64,000 bases of DNA from Aldrovandia affinis (GCA_029706075.1 JAINUG010000214.1:1463746-1527745); one strand, 5' to 3'. Shown: positions 41,520 through 52,375, counted from the first letter of the stretch. Program-made: numbers and translations. Notes: generated by a model not told the origin, from the letters alone.

Positions 41520-42089
41520 CAGTTTTTTACAATTACTTTGGCACTAATTTCAGTATCTTGAGGTCATTTTTCAAAACTAGGCTTGATGGAAATAAGTTGA
41601 GGATTTTGTTTTCACTTTGTAGCTATGATTATTTGTTACTATGATTCAAATAAACCTATGTTGTAATTTTATTTTTTAAATTTTATTCTGATTTTGTTCA
41701 ATGATTCCACTGGCTCTTCTACTGTCTCTACTATTCCCTTTATTTGGAACCACAAAAATAACCATATTGAAACATGTATCAAGTATTTTTTACTGCAATA
41801 TTACAGTAAAGGATTGTAAAAACAACTAAACAGTGAAGCTATCGGTATCTTGTGTGTGGGTGATCTAAACGAATGTTCTTATAGTATTTCATGATAAATG
41901 AGTTATTTGAACCAATTATTTCTGAAGTGTAAGATTTCTTCAAAGAAAGAATGCACAACGTAAGGTTTTGAACATAGGGCAGACTGTGCAGTCAAGGACA
42001 GTCCAGTGCTGTTTTGAGTGTTGTGTCTAAGGTTTTGAAAATTGAGCACAAATTTGTGAGATTAGCGCCAAAGTGATTGTAAAAAACTG
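41520..42089. mobile_element. Tc1/mariner-type MITE, 570 bp
   Basis: Terminal inverted repeats of ~29 bp beginning CAGTTTTTTACAAT on both sides, followed by ACTTTGGC. TA dinucleotides flank both ends (41518-41519, 42090-42091), the target of Tc1/mariner transposases. No coding sequence inside. Confidence 0.85.
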
Positions 42090-42400
42090 TAATGAGTGAG
42101 TGAGTGAGAGGCCAAAAAGAAACTCATAAGGGAGACTCTGAGACGCTCTGAATTCCTTCGTACAGACGCGTCCTCTCAAAATCCCTGACCAAACCAGTTC
42201 TGTCACGTAATCCTGCTGTTCTATGCAGAATTACAGCCTTACATTCTCTTTAATAAAAAAAGAGGTGGTTCCCACACAGAGTGGTGTAGAGTTCCTCCTG
42301 CCCTATAATCAACCACAAGGTTGGACAAACATTCGAGTCGAGTGCTATCACATTACAGGTACAAGTTGCCGGTAACTGCCAAAATACAGGAAACACGAAG
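42090..42400. other. Non-coding
   Basis: gtga repeats, then unrecognised sequence. Confidence 0.45.
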
Positions 42401-42479
42401 TGTGTTATTAGGGCTTTGGGACACCATGAACAGCTTCAGTCTGCCTGGGCATAGATTGCACAAGTGTCTGGAAATCTAT

Positions 42480-42680
42480 TGGGGGGAGGCAACACCATTC
42501 TTACACGAGAAATTCCCTCATTTGGTGTTTTGTTGATGGTGGTGGAAAACGCTGTCTCAGGCGCCGTTCCCGAATCTTCCATAAGTGTTTAACTGTATTG
42601 AGATCTGGTGACTGAGACAGCCATGGCATATGGTTTACATCGTTTTCATCGTACTTACATAAAACTGAAAGGTCGCAATC
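42480..42680 (-). pseudogene. Mariner/Tc1-type transposase C-terminal relic 2
   Basis: Minus strand: NHMPWLSQSPDLNTVKHLW with the catalytic Asp in SPDLN, then RLRQRFPPPSTKHQMREFLV. The same family as the relic at 40335. Confidence 0.75.
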
Positions 42681-43224
42681 TGATTGGTTGGAATAATGAG
42701 GTGAACTCCATTGGTTCATTGGACGGTTTTGAATAATTGTTAGCGGAGCAGGTGAGGAGGTATGCTCACATTTATAACTCCTCAAGAAATTAGTATAAAA
42801 ACGCCATAAAGACGGCCAATTCATGGGGGGAGATTTCAAGGAATCTCAACAGAGACAAGCTGCCATGCAGATATAAGTGGAAACAGTTGCGAGACAGGTA
42901 AAATATCTATGCCAACGTTAGCTAAGCAAAACCATCGCTATCTAGCTAGCTGGTATCATGGCCAAATAAAGCTTGCTAACGTCAGCAATTTTTCTCTTTA
43001 AGTTGTGCGACGTGTCGTGGGAGACTTGTCATGTAAAGCATAAATTGGCCTTAAGCCAGGAATCCCGGATAGGGTTAGGGTTAGGGATCTCAGAGGACTG
43101 CAGGGTGCGGCTGGTATTCATTGTTACTCAGCGCTTAATTGACCAATCGGAGCGGTTCATTAAACACAGTTAAACTCACCTCTACCTGGTCTCATGGGCC
43201 TGAACACCTTGATTAAATGCTGTG
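42681..43224. other. Non-coding; two TTAGGG units at 43069-43086
   Basis: Includes gatagggttagggttaggg, too short to be an interstitial telomere array. No gene. Confidence 0.5.
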
Positions 43225-43227
43225 GGA

Positions 43228-43535
43228 CATTTTTTTTTAAATATATTTTTTATTTTTGTTTCAGATTTTTTCCCGTTTTCTCCCAATTTGGTACCCAATT
43301 AGGAATAGGAATATACATTATTAGCACAAGGTCATTGGAATGTGTCTCCCCTCCAGAGTGCTTCCTCTTAAGGTTTCTCCCTTCCTGTGCCCTTCAGGGA
43401 GTTTGTCCTTGCCACTGTTGCCCTTGGAGAGCTCTTCGAGGGGTTTAAGGCTCCATACTCTATAAAGCTGCTTTGTGACAATATACTTTTTGAAGTATAC
43501 TTGTTTATACAAATAAACTGAATGTATTCTGTTAT
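43228..43535. mobile_element. SINE-D/E tail (-) and LINE 3' end (+)
   Basis: 43250-43310 is an antisense SINE tail (tttctcccaatttggtaccc). 43360-43530 contains ttaaggtttctcccttcctg, gccactgttgcccttgg and aaagctgctttgtgacaata, then aaataaactgaat, a common teleost LINE 3' UTR. Confidence 0.65.
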
Positions 43536-44097
43536 ACAACAGGTGTAAGAACACTGGCCTGCACATCACCAACACTCACACGCTGCCTCGTCTTCACTTA
43601 TTCCCTGGGAGAATACAGCCATCATGGGGGAAAGAAAAAGCCCATTTTATTTACATTAAACTATTAAAGTACAACATTTAATACACTGGAATAGATCATG
43701 GAAGTTTATTTCAATTTAAAATGAAAAACTAAAAACCAACATTAAAACAAAGACATTAAGACAGTAGAACATATACAAACTGATATACAACATATATCTT
43801 TGGATGCCTTTACCATGTACACACTCGCAAACACACAAAAACACACACGACCCATGTCCAAGGACAAACGTGCTTTATTTGTAAATTTATTTGATTGAAC
43901 CTTTATTAATTCAGAAGCCATGTGATTACAACAACAACATATACAGAGTCAAATGGGAACAGACAGAAGACACATACAGAGTAAAATGTAGAGTAAAAAT
44001 GAAGAGTCTAAAAGTAAGATTATTTACAAAACACAGAAGAGATAAACAAACCAGGACAAATAACCACATCATTAACAGCTGGAACACTTTTTTCATC
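43536..44097. other. Non-coding, possible zinc-finger gene 3' UTR (-)
   Basis: Lies downstream, on the minus strand, of the zinc-finger pseudogene. No other feature. Confidence 0.4.
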
Positions 44098-44412
44098 AAC
44101 ATGCTTGATTCAGTCTCCCCTGTGTGAGTTCGATGGTGTCTCTTTAGGGCACCTAAGTCACTGAAACTGTGCACAGTGGTACGGCCTCTCCCCTGTGTGA
44201 GTTCGATGGTGTTTCTTTAGGGCACCTAAGTCACTGAAACTCTTCCCTCACTGTGCACAGTGGTACGGCCTCTCCCCTGTGTGTGGGGGGGCACTAGTGG
44301 CGAGCTGCAGCGCACTGTACTGGCTGCCACAGTCTGCCTCTGTGTGTTTGGCTGTAGCGGCGGTGGTGTTGCTGGTGCTCGGCTTCTGCTGCAGCTATTT
44401 GAGAATCTCCAT
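44098..44412 (-). pseudogene. C2H2 zinc-finger gene fragment
   Basis: Minus strand from an ATG at 44412: MEILK then a stop, LQQKPSTSNTTAATAKHTEA, then TGERPYHCAQ, a stop, GKSFSDLGALKRHHRTHTGE, RPYHCAQ and a second, shortened finger ending RTHTGE. The TGERPY linker and C-x2-C...H-x3-H layout are those of multi-finger C2H2 proteins. In finger 1 the second zinc-binding Cys is replaced by TGA. In finger 2 eleven bases are lost, shifting the frame. Only two fingers remain directly behind the N-terminal segment, so this is a collapsed copy. Confidence 0.8.
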
Positions 44413-44690
44413 TATGATGTTGTTGCTAGCTAAGTTAGCTACGCCTCGCTAACCATTTGCAAACTGATCTCACGCACTAAAAAGTTGACTACGGTAGGCC
44501 GGTAGGTCAAAATTCTCTGTAACGCCAAACAAATTCCACGTGACAATGCGTGAGGCAAGATCAAAGAATGCCGCCTGCATGTTGTGAGCTTGCAAGGACA
44601 TGCATGCGTTTGAGTAATACACAAAACATTTGTAGAGCTTTATTTTTTTAAGTTTTAAGTTTCATTACAATATTCAAGTGAGGGTGCAAT
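44413..44690. other. Non-coding
   Basis: Nothing recognised. Confidence 0.4.
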
Positions 44691-44696
44691 GCAGCC

Positions 44697-44818
44697 TTTT
44701 GCACCCTTGTAGGTTGTGGGTTTGATTCCCATTGGGACCACATAAAGTGAAAATGTATACATTCACTACTGTAAGTCGCTTTGGATAAAAGCATATGCTA
44801 AATGGCATATATTATTAC
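44697..44818 (+). mobile_element. SINE-A, 5'-truncated
   Basis: B box gggtttgattccc, then the tail gtaagtcgctttggataaaa and gcatatgctaaatggc. Confidence 0.85.
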
Positions 44819-45330
44819 AGTCCCGGCCAAAAGTTTTGTCGCATGAGTGGACAAAAGTGACAATTGCTAATTACCCAACTCTTAATTAGCTAATAAAGTT
44901 AGGAAACAACACAAATTAATCATAAGTGTCTAAAGTTTATTTAGATACCATCAAAACAAAAATTTAATAGATGCTTATAAGGTTTATTGCTTGATAATGA
45001 TGAACAAGCCAGTTTCTACCTGGACAAAAGTCTTGTCACAAATCAAATTATAATCAAGAAATGTTATCTTTCTCAAAAAGTAAATAAAATAACAAATGAA
45101 AAATCTGTCTAGTATTTCATCATGGACTATAAGTTAAGAAATTAATATCTTGTATGGGTTCCTTTGGCCTGCAGAACAGTTGCCATCCGGTTTGGCAGAG
45201 AGTCGTAGAGCTTGTTGATGAAGTCGTCGGGGATGGCATGGAAGGCCACCTTGCAGGCATCCCAAAGCTCCTCCAAGTTCTTCGGCTTGGTCCTCCAAGC
45301 TTCCTCCTTTATTCTTCCTCCGCTCTGCTC
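44819..45330 (-). pseudogene. Tc1-like element: transposase C-terminus and terminal repeat
   Basis: 44819 begins cagtcccggccaaaagtttt, a Tc1-type terminus (with cagg/cagt...ggccaaaagt) directly after the ta of SINE-A. On the minus strand 45320-45137 encodes KEEAWRTKPKNLEELWDACK, IPDDFINKLYDSLPNRMATV and LQAKGTHTRY, the C-terminal region of Tc1-family transposases. The catalytic part is not present; the copy is cut at about 45330. Confidence 0.8.
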
Positions 45331-45600
45331 TGCGGAGGGGGGTGCAATCTTTGACCTCTGTGTGAGCGCTGGCCACGTTCCCTCTGCGGACCGTCCCGGA
45401 ATACCACTCCCCCGTTCAGGATGTCCCACCCCGAGCTCTAGACCTTTCTCTCCTGCAGTCGATCGAAATCGATCCCACATACCCAACCCCCCCGGCCCGT
45501 TATCAGGTGTGATGTCATCCCCTTGTGCTGTGGTCTTTTTTTTCTTTTCCAACAGGAATGACCAATCAAAACGTAGCGTTACTGTTCTATGAGTTTGGTC
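45331..45600. other. Non-coding
   Basis: No family recognised. Confidence 0.4.
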
Positions 45601-45603
45601 CTT

Positions 45604-45850
45604 ACATTTACATTTACATTACAGGCATTTAGCAGACGTTCTTATCCAGAGCGACTTACACAGTTTACATACAATCCATTTATACAGCTGGATATTTTAC
45701 TGAAGCAATTCAGGTTAAGCAATTCTTACTCAAGGGTACAACAGCAGTGCCCCACCTGGGAATTGAACTTGCAGCCTCTGAGTTACAAGCCCAGCTCCCT
45801 AACCATTATACTACACTGCCAGCCCACAGCCCTACACTGCCAGCCCTTAC
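45604..45850 (-). mobile_element. SINE-B (UnaSINE1-like), antisense
   Basis: Tail gcatttagcagacgttctta at the left, body agctggatattttactgaag, B box complement ggaattgaact, and head ccctaaccattatactac at the right, with a short duplicated ctacactgccagccc at the head end. Confidence 0.9.
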
Positions 45851-46059
45851 CGTGAGCAGAGAGTCTGTGCAGTGTGTCGTCCAGAGACGCAGACGCATCA
45901 TGCCGTACTTTGTATTGTGTGTTGTGTACTGTATGTTGTGTAGTACACTGTGTACATAGTATATGTAGGCCTGTAGTGTCTATTGTTGTTGGGATGGTGT
46001 ATACTTTGTGTGTTCAAGGCAGAGAGAACCAGAGCACAAGCACTTCATTGTATTTAATA

Positions 46060-46337
46060 CAGTGGTGATTTGAGACCCTATTTAAGGGGCTTTAGCCCCT
46101 CCTGTCTTTCATCTCAGCCCCCCTGAAAATGTTTAGTCATTCTTTTGTAAAAAAATATTTTTACTTAACATCTATTTTTGAAAATACCACAGATAGAGAG
46201 TGGTATTTCCTATTTTGACAGCCACCGCCATTGTGGTGTTTTTGTTTTGGGGAATTAATAAAAATGTAGGCTTCTGCTTTGCATCTCACATTCTCATTGG
46301 GGGCTGAGCCTAAGGTAAAATCCTAGAATCGCCCCTG
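46060..46337. mobile_element. hAT MITE, 278 bp
   Basis: A perfect 8-bp duplication atttaata lies at 46052-46059 and 46338-46345. Ends are CAGTGGTGATTT and, reversed, CAGGGGCGATTC. It is inserted into a LINE-like 3' tail that continues across it (cacttcattgt ... gacaataaagttgaacttc). Confidence 0.92.
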
Positions 46338-46770
46338 ATTTAATATATATGACAATAAAGTTGAACTTCAACTTCAACCATCCACAAACGCAGACGCATG
46401 CGCAAACGCAACATGCCGTCCAGGGACGCAGACGCTGATACAGACATAGACGCAGACGCCGCTTCTGTGTGCGTGCGAGCACAATGCAAATAGTAAAAAA
46501 TGTAATGCGATCAGGGCAGGCGGGAACACTCCCCATATCTCCCCATACCCTCTGATTTCTCACCTGTAAACACCTTTGGCAAGCGTGGTCTGTGATTTGT
46601 GTGGTATTTTAATTACGGTAAAGATGAGAGAACTACTGTATGCCCTGAAGCAATGGTGAGAAACAGATAAACAAATTATATTTGTATTCATATTTTATAC
46701 TGTCTGCTCCATTGGCCAAACTAGGGGGCCTGTCATATGCCGTGGATCCAATGTTGTTGCATAATTTGCA
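46338..46770. other. Non-coding; cgcagacgc-rich repeats at 46388-46465
   Basis: Imperfect short repeats of cgcagacgcatgcgcaaacg type. No gene. Confidence 0.5.
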
Positions 46771-46774
46771 TAAC

Positions 46775-46882
46775 AATTATGCCATTTATCAGATGCTTTT
46801 ATCCAAAGCGACAGTAATGAATGCGTACATTTTTCAGTATATGTGGTCCCAATGGGAACACAACACACCCACGCCCACAAAT
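46775..46882 (-). mobile_element. SINE-A fragment, antisense
   Basis: Tail gccatttatcagatgctttt, then cagtatatgtggtcccaatg. The head is missing. Confidence 0.75.
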
Positions 46883-46954
46883 AGTTTTAGTGGCAGATGA
46901 TTATTTCAGGTGAAATCATTTAAATAATTTCCTTGGAAACTGTCTGTTGCTAGA

Positions 46955-47240
46955 ATAGAATATTCTTTATTTCCATGTTACACAAGGTAATTGGAATGTG
47001 TCTTTCCGCATATCTCTCCTAAGAGAGGTCCGAGCGCAGGGTCAGCCATAGTACGGCGCCCCTGGAGCAGTTTTAGGGGTTCAGTGCCTTGCTCAACTAG
47101 CCCCTCTCTGGTTTCCAATTCATTCTTTCTTTTGTTTTGGCCTTCCTGGGATGTGAACCAGCAACCCACCGCTTGCCAGCCCGCGTCGCCAGTCAAAAGA
47201 GAGGTTGAGCCAGCGCTGCACAAAATCCATGAATGGACTG
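46955..47240 (-). mobile_element. Unclassified dispersed repeat
   Basis: Contains gtgccttgctcaactagccc and gggatgtgaaccagcaaccc, motifs typical of SINE-type or other dispersed teleost repeats. Family not identified. Confidence 0.4.
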
Positions 47241-47550
47241 AATGAAACACAAACAGCGTGGACCAGTGGGTTTATATATGTGTGCCAAGGGCAACAGAAA
47301 TAGCAGAGCTAGAGGTGACTACGTGAGCTCCTGTCAAGCTATCCTCCTCCTGATTGGATCTTATAGGGTTGACCCTTGTGTGAGGTCAACACGCCCCTTT
47401 GTGTTGGCATCGACATGAATCTCTTTAAAGCAGCACCCCTGTTTCCGAGGCCTGAAGATTTCTGAGTGGCTAATTCCTTCCAGAACCCTTTCACTGCAGG
47501 GGGTGGCTAAGGGTTCAGGCAGGCGTTGTGTGATTTTTACACAGCAATAA
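47241..47550. other. Non-coding
   Basis: Nothing recognised. Confidence 0.4.
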
Positions 47551-47551
47551 C

Positions 47552-47775
47552 TGGTAACACTTTACATTAAACCTATCGACCATAAAGCATTCATAATGTA
47601 TTCATGGGCATTAAAGAAATGGAACATTACAATTACATAGGGCATTTTGAATGATTTACGACATGTTTTACTTGTATATTACATTATATGTAATGATGCT
47701 GTTGACGCCCTATGTAATTGTAATGTACCATTGTTTAATGCTTAATGTAGATAGAGTTCATGTAAAGTGTTACCC
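47552..47775. mobile_element. MITE with ggtaacactttac ends, 224 bp
   Basis: Inverted ends ggtaacactttacat on both sides. The interior is itself largely palindromic (ccctatgtaattgtaatgta and its partner). Superfamily not certain. Confidence 0.7.
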
Positions 47776-47810
47776 AATATCTTGACAGTAAAGCAACAGC
47801 ACTGCAGTAA

Positions 47811-48672
47811 GAATCAAATCAAATCAAAATCAAATCATCCTTTATTGTCATTGTACATGTACAACGAAATTGAGATGCAGTCCTTAACTGTGCCGAAAGA
47901 AAAATACATAAAAATAACTTATAAAACACTATATAAAAATAAACAAATACACTAAAAGGAAAGTTTAACATAAAACCCACATCCACATTCTGCTATCATT
48001 CACATTGCACAACGACCTTAATATTGCATTTAAAAACGTATTGCCCTTTCAAGGTTTAGCAGCGTTTAGTGCAGTTATTGCTCTGGGGAAAAACAGTTTT
48101 TTAGTCTGTTTGTCTGTGTTTTTATTGCTCTGTAGCGGAACTATGATGGAACTATGATGGATGACTTCACACAGGGTGGGATGGTGGACTGGGATAGGGA
48201 CTGGTTGAGGATCTTGTTGAAGGCCCCCACCAGCTGGTCTGTGCATTCCGTCAGCACGCGTCCAGGGACGCCATCAGGACCCGTAGCCTTCCTTGGGTTC
48301 ACCGCCCTCAGTATGCTCCTCACCTCATGCTCCTCCACCGTGAGGATGTGGCTGCTAAGGGCAGGTGGATGTGATGTTGCTGCCTCCGGTGACTTCACCT
48401 CGAAGCGGGCAAAGAAGAGGTTCAACTCCTCTGCCAACGAAGCGTCACCGTCAGCAGCTGTGAGGTTGCTGGGTCTGTAGCTGGTGATGTGCTGAACCCC
48501 CTGCCACACCTGCCCTATGTTGTTACTGGTGAAGTGGTCCTCAATTTTCTTTTTGTATGCTGTCTTGGCCTTTCTGATGCCTCTTTTCAGGTTGGCTTTG
48601 GCAGCACTGTATTGTGCCCCATCACCAAACCTGAAAGTGGTGTTCCTGATCCTCAGCAGGCTCTGGACCTCT
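47811..48672 (-). pseudogene. Rex1/CR1-like LINE with reverse transcriptase core deleted
   Basis: Minus strand: a linker before the polymerase (RPSNLTAADGDASLAEELNL then FFARFEV), NPRKATGPDGVPGRVLTECT and NQSLSQSTIPPCVKSSIIVP. At 48145 it jumps straight to the C-terminal segment TKKLFFPRAITALN. The missing part contains the catalytic motifs including F/YADD. The 3' UTR ends at 47811 in gaatcaaatcaaatc repeats (minus-strand tail). Same lineage as 11877-13140. Confidence 0.82.
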
Positions 48673-48684
48673 TTTTAATATGGC

Positions 48685-48958
48685 ACTTAAAAACATATTG
48701 CATTTAAAAACGTATTGCACATTCAAGGTTTAGTAGCATTTAGTGCAGTTATTGCTCTGGGGTAAAAACTGTTTTTTAGTCTGTTTGTCCGTGTTTTTAT
48801 TGCTCTGTAGCGGAACTATGATGGAACTATGATGGATGACTTCACACAGGGTGGGATGGTGGACTGGGATAGGGACTGGTTGAAGATCTTGTTGCAGACC
48901 CCCACCAGCTGGTCTGTGCATTCCGTCAGCACGCGTCCAGGGACGCCATCAGGACCCG
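48685..48958 (-). pseudogene. Second partial copy of the deleted LINE
   Basis: Repeats 48005-48282 with few changes, including the same deletion junction (gaactatgatggaactatga). It stops at 48958 in cccgtag, where a different LINE tail begins. The shared junction shows that both copies descend from the already deleted form. Confidence 0.85.
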
Positions 48959-48960
48959 TA

Positions 48961-50145
48961 GTCAAGTCAAGTCAATATATTTATATAGCACTTTACAACA
49001 GTTTTTTGGAGACTGTACCAAAGTGCTTCACAGTTAAAAACATAGAGCACAAAAAAATATATACATATACAATACATATACTAAACATAATAGTGCAAAA
49101 AGTGCAAATACAAATAAGTGCAAGGGTTCAGATAAAAATACAAATAAAGATAAAAGAAAAGAAAGTGCAGCAGGTTACAAAAATAAAACATAAAGGGACT
49201 AAAAGTAGCGACCTAGGATGCAGGCTCAGCTCTGGTCAAAGGCCAGTGAAAAGAGATGAGTCTTTAGCCGGGACTTAAAGGCCTCCAGGGTCGGGGCTGA
49301 CCTGATGTGGAGGGGGAAGCTATTCCACAGTTTAGGGGCAGCTATGGAAAAGGCTCTGTCCCCTCTGGTTTTGAGCCTAGACCTGGGTACCTCCAGCAGC
49401 AGTTGGTTGGCTGACCTTAGGGCTCTGGATGGGGTGTGGTGACGCAGGAGCTCGGTCAGGTACTGTGGGGCCAGGCCATTTAGGGATTTAAAAACAGTTC
49501 AAAGTAGTTTAAAATCAATGCGGTGACGGACGGGGAGCCAGTGGAGTGAGGCCAGGATTGGGGTGATGTGATCGCGCTTTTTTGTACTGGTAAGGAGTCG
49601 GGCGGCCGCATTTTGGACAAGCTGCAGGCGGCGTAGTGATGCCTGGTCAATGCCAACATAAAGAGCATTGCAGTAATCCAGCCGAGTTGTAATGAAGGCG
49701 TGGATCACTCGCTCCAGGTCGCTCTGGGAGAGATAGGCCTTGGGTCTTTGCTAGGGTTCTGAGATGGAAGAAGCTGTTCCTGACCACTGAGCAGACCTGT
49801 TTGGTGAATTTAAAGGCACTATCAAAGATCACTCCGAGATTTCTAACGGAGGACCGGATGTTAGAGCCCAGAGGACCTAGAGCATTGGCAAATGGGACTG
49901 GAGAGGTATTGCCAAAAATGATGATCTCGGTCTTGCTCTCGTTAAGATTGAGGAAGTTAGCACTCATCCATGCTTTAGTGTCGGTGAGACAATCAAGCAA
50001 TGGCTGAAGTGCAACCTGTCCTGTGGCCTTAAGAGGTAGATAGATCTGAACATCATCTGCGAAACAGTGGAAGGATATGTTGTGTTTAGCCAGGATTTTA
50101 CCTAAGGGTAGCATGTACAATAGGAAGAGGATGGGACCTAGGTAT
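48961..50145 (-). pseudogene. L2-like LINE, polymerase half, frameshifted
   Basis: Minus strand from 50145: GPILFLLYMLPLGKILAKHN, then FHCFADDVQIYLPL with the catalytic FADD (50063-50052), WMSANFLNLNESKTEIIIFG, SVRNLGVIFDSAFKFTKQVC. After a frame change near 49750: IHAFITTRLDYCNALYVGI, LQLVQNAAARLL and SLHWLPVRHRIDFKLL (49708-49499). The C-terminal end (RALRSAN.., PKLWNSFP-like) follows down to about 49255, then the 3' UTR ends in gtcaagtcaagtcaa at 48961. It is 5'-truncated before the GPILF block; at least three frame changes. Confidence 0.88.
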
Positions 50146-50183
50146 CACAGCTGATTATCCAGTTTGTGCGCGCCCAGACAGCC

Positions 50184-50470
50184 CCTTCAGTCGGTCTGGT
50201 ATTTTCAGTGCACTGCGCCCTCTGCTGGTCAAAAAAGGGGAAACGTCTGTGAGTGTATTTTATTCATTCAATTCATTCATTCTTTATCGAACCCGCTTAT
50301 TCCTGGTCAGCGTCGTGGGGGGGGCCCAGAAAGGCCCCCGGCTGGGATTCAAACCCGGGACCTTCTTGCTGTGCGGCGACAGTGCTATCAACTGCACCAA
50401 GTGTATTTTATTTTTTAAGAAATACATTTCAGTTTCAGCAGTCGCATCCATAATAAATATAAATACAAAA
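50184..50470 (+). repeat. Dispersed repeat, copy 1, split by a SINE
   Basis: ttcagtcggtctggtatttt, ccctctgctggtcaaaa and later agtttcagcagtcgcatcca recur at 50976-51124. Copy 1 is interrupted by SINE-C at 50265. Confidence 0.8.
50265..50399 (-). mobile_element. SINE-C (DANA-like), internally deleted
   Basis: A 13-bp duplication agtgtattttatt lies at 50252-50264 and 50400-50412. Minus strand: head with cgccgcacagcaagaaggtc and B box gggtttgaatccc, then a jump to the tail (gaccaggaataagcgggttc, gaatga repeats). Confidence 0.85.
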
Positions 50471-50486
50471 AATAAAAAAAAACGGC

Positions 50487-50828
50487 CTCCCGGGTTGTCT
50501 AGTGGTTACAACGTTTGACGCTGGCCATGGCGACTGGGGTTCGATTCCCCGTCACGCCAGAGTCGGCTCTGGCCGGGAGTGCCACCGGGGGCAGGGAGGG
50601 GGGAGGGAAGCCGACAGGACATTCGCTGCGCACAGGAGTGGCTCTGGAGTACCGGGTTACGGTCGACGGCCTGGCAAGTGCCGTCTCGGAGGAGACGATA
50701 CTTCACCTTCGTCACTACCGGTCTCAGGGCTACGGCAGCGAACTCGCATTACAAGGGGGGGATTGACTTGAAAATAGAGGGTGTAATTGGCTGCCAAATT
50801 GGGAGAAAATGGGATAAAATCTGAAACA
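50487..50828 (+). mobile_element. SINE-D
   Basis: gcctcccgggttgtctagtg head, B box ggttcgattcccc, cagagtcggctctggccggg and tail aaattgggagaaaatgggat. ~75% of the 7250 copy is recognisable by eye. Confidence 0.85.
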
Positions 50829-50844
50829 AATTCTTTAAAAAAAC

Positions 50845-50972
50845 AAAAGCAACAGGTATAGTATGCAGCTGCCAACAATGATGTCTATCGCTGTATTACT
50901 GCACTGATCTCTTGCTCTCTCTGAACTATGATTGTTCTTACCATGTATTAATGCACATCTTGTAAGCACCTT
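50845..50972 (+). mobile_element. L2 3' UTR fragment
   Basis: caacaggtatagtatgcagc, ctatcgctgtattactgcac and ttaatgcacatcttgtaag. Cut off before the terminal hairpin. Confidence 0.85.
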
Positions 50973-50975
50973 CAG

Positions 50976-51124
50976 TCGGTCTGGTATTTGTGAGTGCACA
51001 TCGCCCTCTGCTGGTCAAAATGGGGATGTGAGGGATAACAGGCGGAAGTAATGGTTGCACTGTGTATTTTATTTTGTTTTAAAACACATTTTAGTTTCAG
51101 CAGTCGCATCCATAATAAATATAG
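50976..51124 (+). repeat. Dispersed repeat, copy 2
   Basis: Uninterrupted copy of 50184-50470. The L2 fragment and SINE-D lie between the two copies. Confidence 0.8.
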
Positions 51125-51255
51125 GTTATATTTGCTGTACACGTGATTGAAAGACACAGTTTAGACTCTTGAATGAAACAGGTTTCCCGAACATTTCCTT
51201 TATCATTATGTTTTTTTGTGTGTTTGTGCCCAGGGTTCCTGTATGAATGTGTTTT

Positions 51256-51598
51256 TTTCAGATTCTTTCCTGTTTTTCTCCCAATTTAGTGGCCAATTAT
51301 ACTCTCTATTTATTTCAATTTGCCCTCCCCCACGGACTTGCCACCCATCTCTACAGGGCAAGCTAATTCCCCCCGAGGCCAGTGATGATCTGCGAGATGG
51401 AACTCACCGACCTCCTTTCTAGAGACACCCTTTGTGCTTCTGGGTGAGCTCATGCCGGCTCACCCTCCCCCCTCCGAACAACCAGTCGTCGCCCCCAATC
51501 GGGGCTGGTCTGGCACAGTCGGGTTTTGAAACTCAGCTGCAATAGGCAACTTGCGTTCGCAAGTGAATGCTTAGACCGCTACGCCACCCGATGCCCCT
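51256..51598 (-). mobile_element. SINE-E, antisense, full length
   Basis: A 12-bp duplication tgaatgtgtttt lies at 51244-51255 and 51599-51610. Minus strand: head gcatcgggtggcgtagcggt, B box region gtttcaaaacccg, body and tail aattggccactaaattggg. Confidence 0.92.
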
Positions 51599-51610
51599 TG
51601 AATGTGTTTT

Positions 51611-52008
51611 CTCTGGCCTCTCACTCACAGCCCTGTGAGCATGACTGCCTGCGTCCCCCAGTGCACACTTAGTTTAGACGTATTTTTTCTTCTTTTTGCA
51701 CAAGGTCAGAGAGGTCTCTGGTCCAGAGATTATGTTGCTGAGGTTTGATGTCAGGCTAAATTCACAAGAGAGACAATTTATCCAGACAGAGTCCGAGCTG
51801 GGAAACCACAAGGCAGAGCTGCTGTGCCGGATCTCTCTCTCCGATGCCCACAAATCAAAACGCATAAAACTCAGGGAGTCAAATGAGATTACCGAAAAAG
51901 AAGAGGAATTGTATGGATTTTATCCCTCCCTGCATTTCCTGTACGTCTCAGACTGACAGTAGCAGGGCTTAAATATATATATATATTTTATTTTTTTACT
52001 TTCTTTTT
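51611..52008. other. Non-repetitive stretch with exon-like signal
   Basis: A polypyrimidine tract ttttttcttctttttgcacaag ends at 51701 and is followed by an open frame to 51956 (86 codons from 51696) rich in charged residues. It resembles no family I know. It could be conserved non-coding DNA, an exon or chance. Confidence 0.3.
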
Positions 52009-52069
52009 CTGCTTTTTTCCCCATTTTTCTCCCAATTTAGTAACCAATTATGACCTCTTTTTTCATGTG

Positions 52070-52375
52070 AACAGTGGTGATGGCAGTTAATGAATGTACA
52101 GAGTCAGTGGTAGTGGAGTCTGAAGAGGTGGGTTTTGAGTCTCTTGCGAAAGATGGCCAGTGTTTCCACGGTCCTGACCGAGTGCAGAAGATCATTCCAC
52201 CACCGAGGGGTCAGGACAGAGAAGAGGCGAGACCGGGAGGAGCGGCTGCCGGGTGCCCAGAGGGATGGGACAGTCAGTCAGAGGGGTCTGGCTGGAGTGT
52301 AGGGTGCCATGAGTGTCTGGAGGTAGGAGGGAGTGGTTCCACTAGTGGCCTGATCTATACAGTCTGGATAATATT
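52070..52375 (-). pseudogene. L2-type LINE, ORF2 C-terminal fragment
   Basis: Antisense to acggtcctgaccgagtgcag and gatcattccaccaccgaggg. It encodes on the minus strand the RSRLFSVLTP..WNDL.. segment in broken form. An antisense SINE tail (ctcccaatttagtaaccaat) precedes it at 52020-52060. Confidence 0.8.

Noticed and set aside
43069-43086. Interstitial telomere repeat
   Set aside because: Only about two and a half TTAGGG units in degenerate context; expected by chance.
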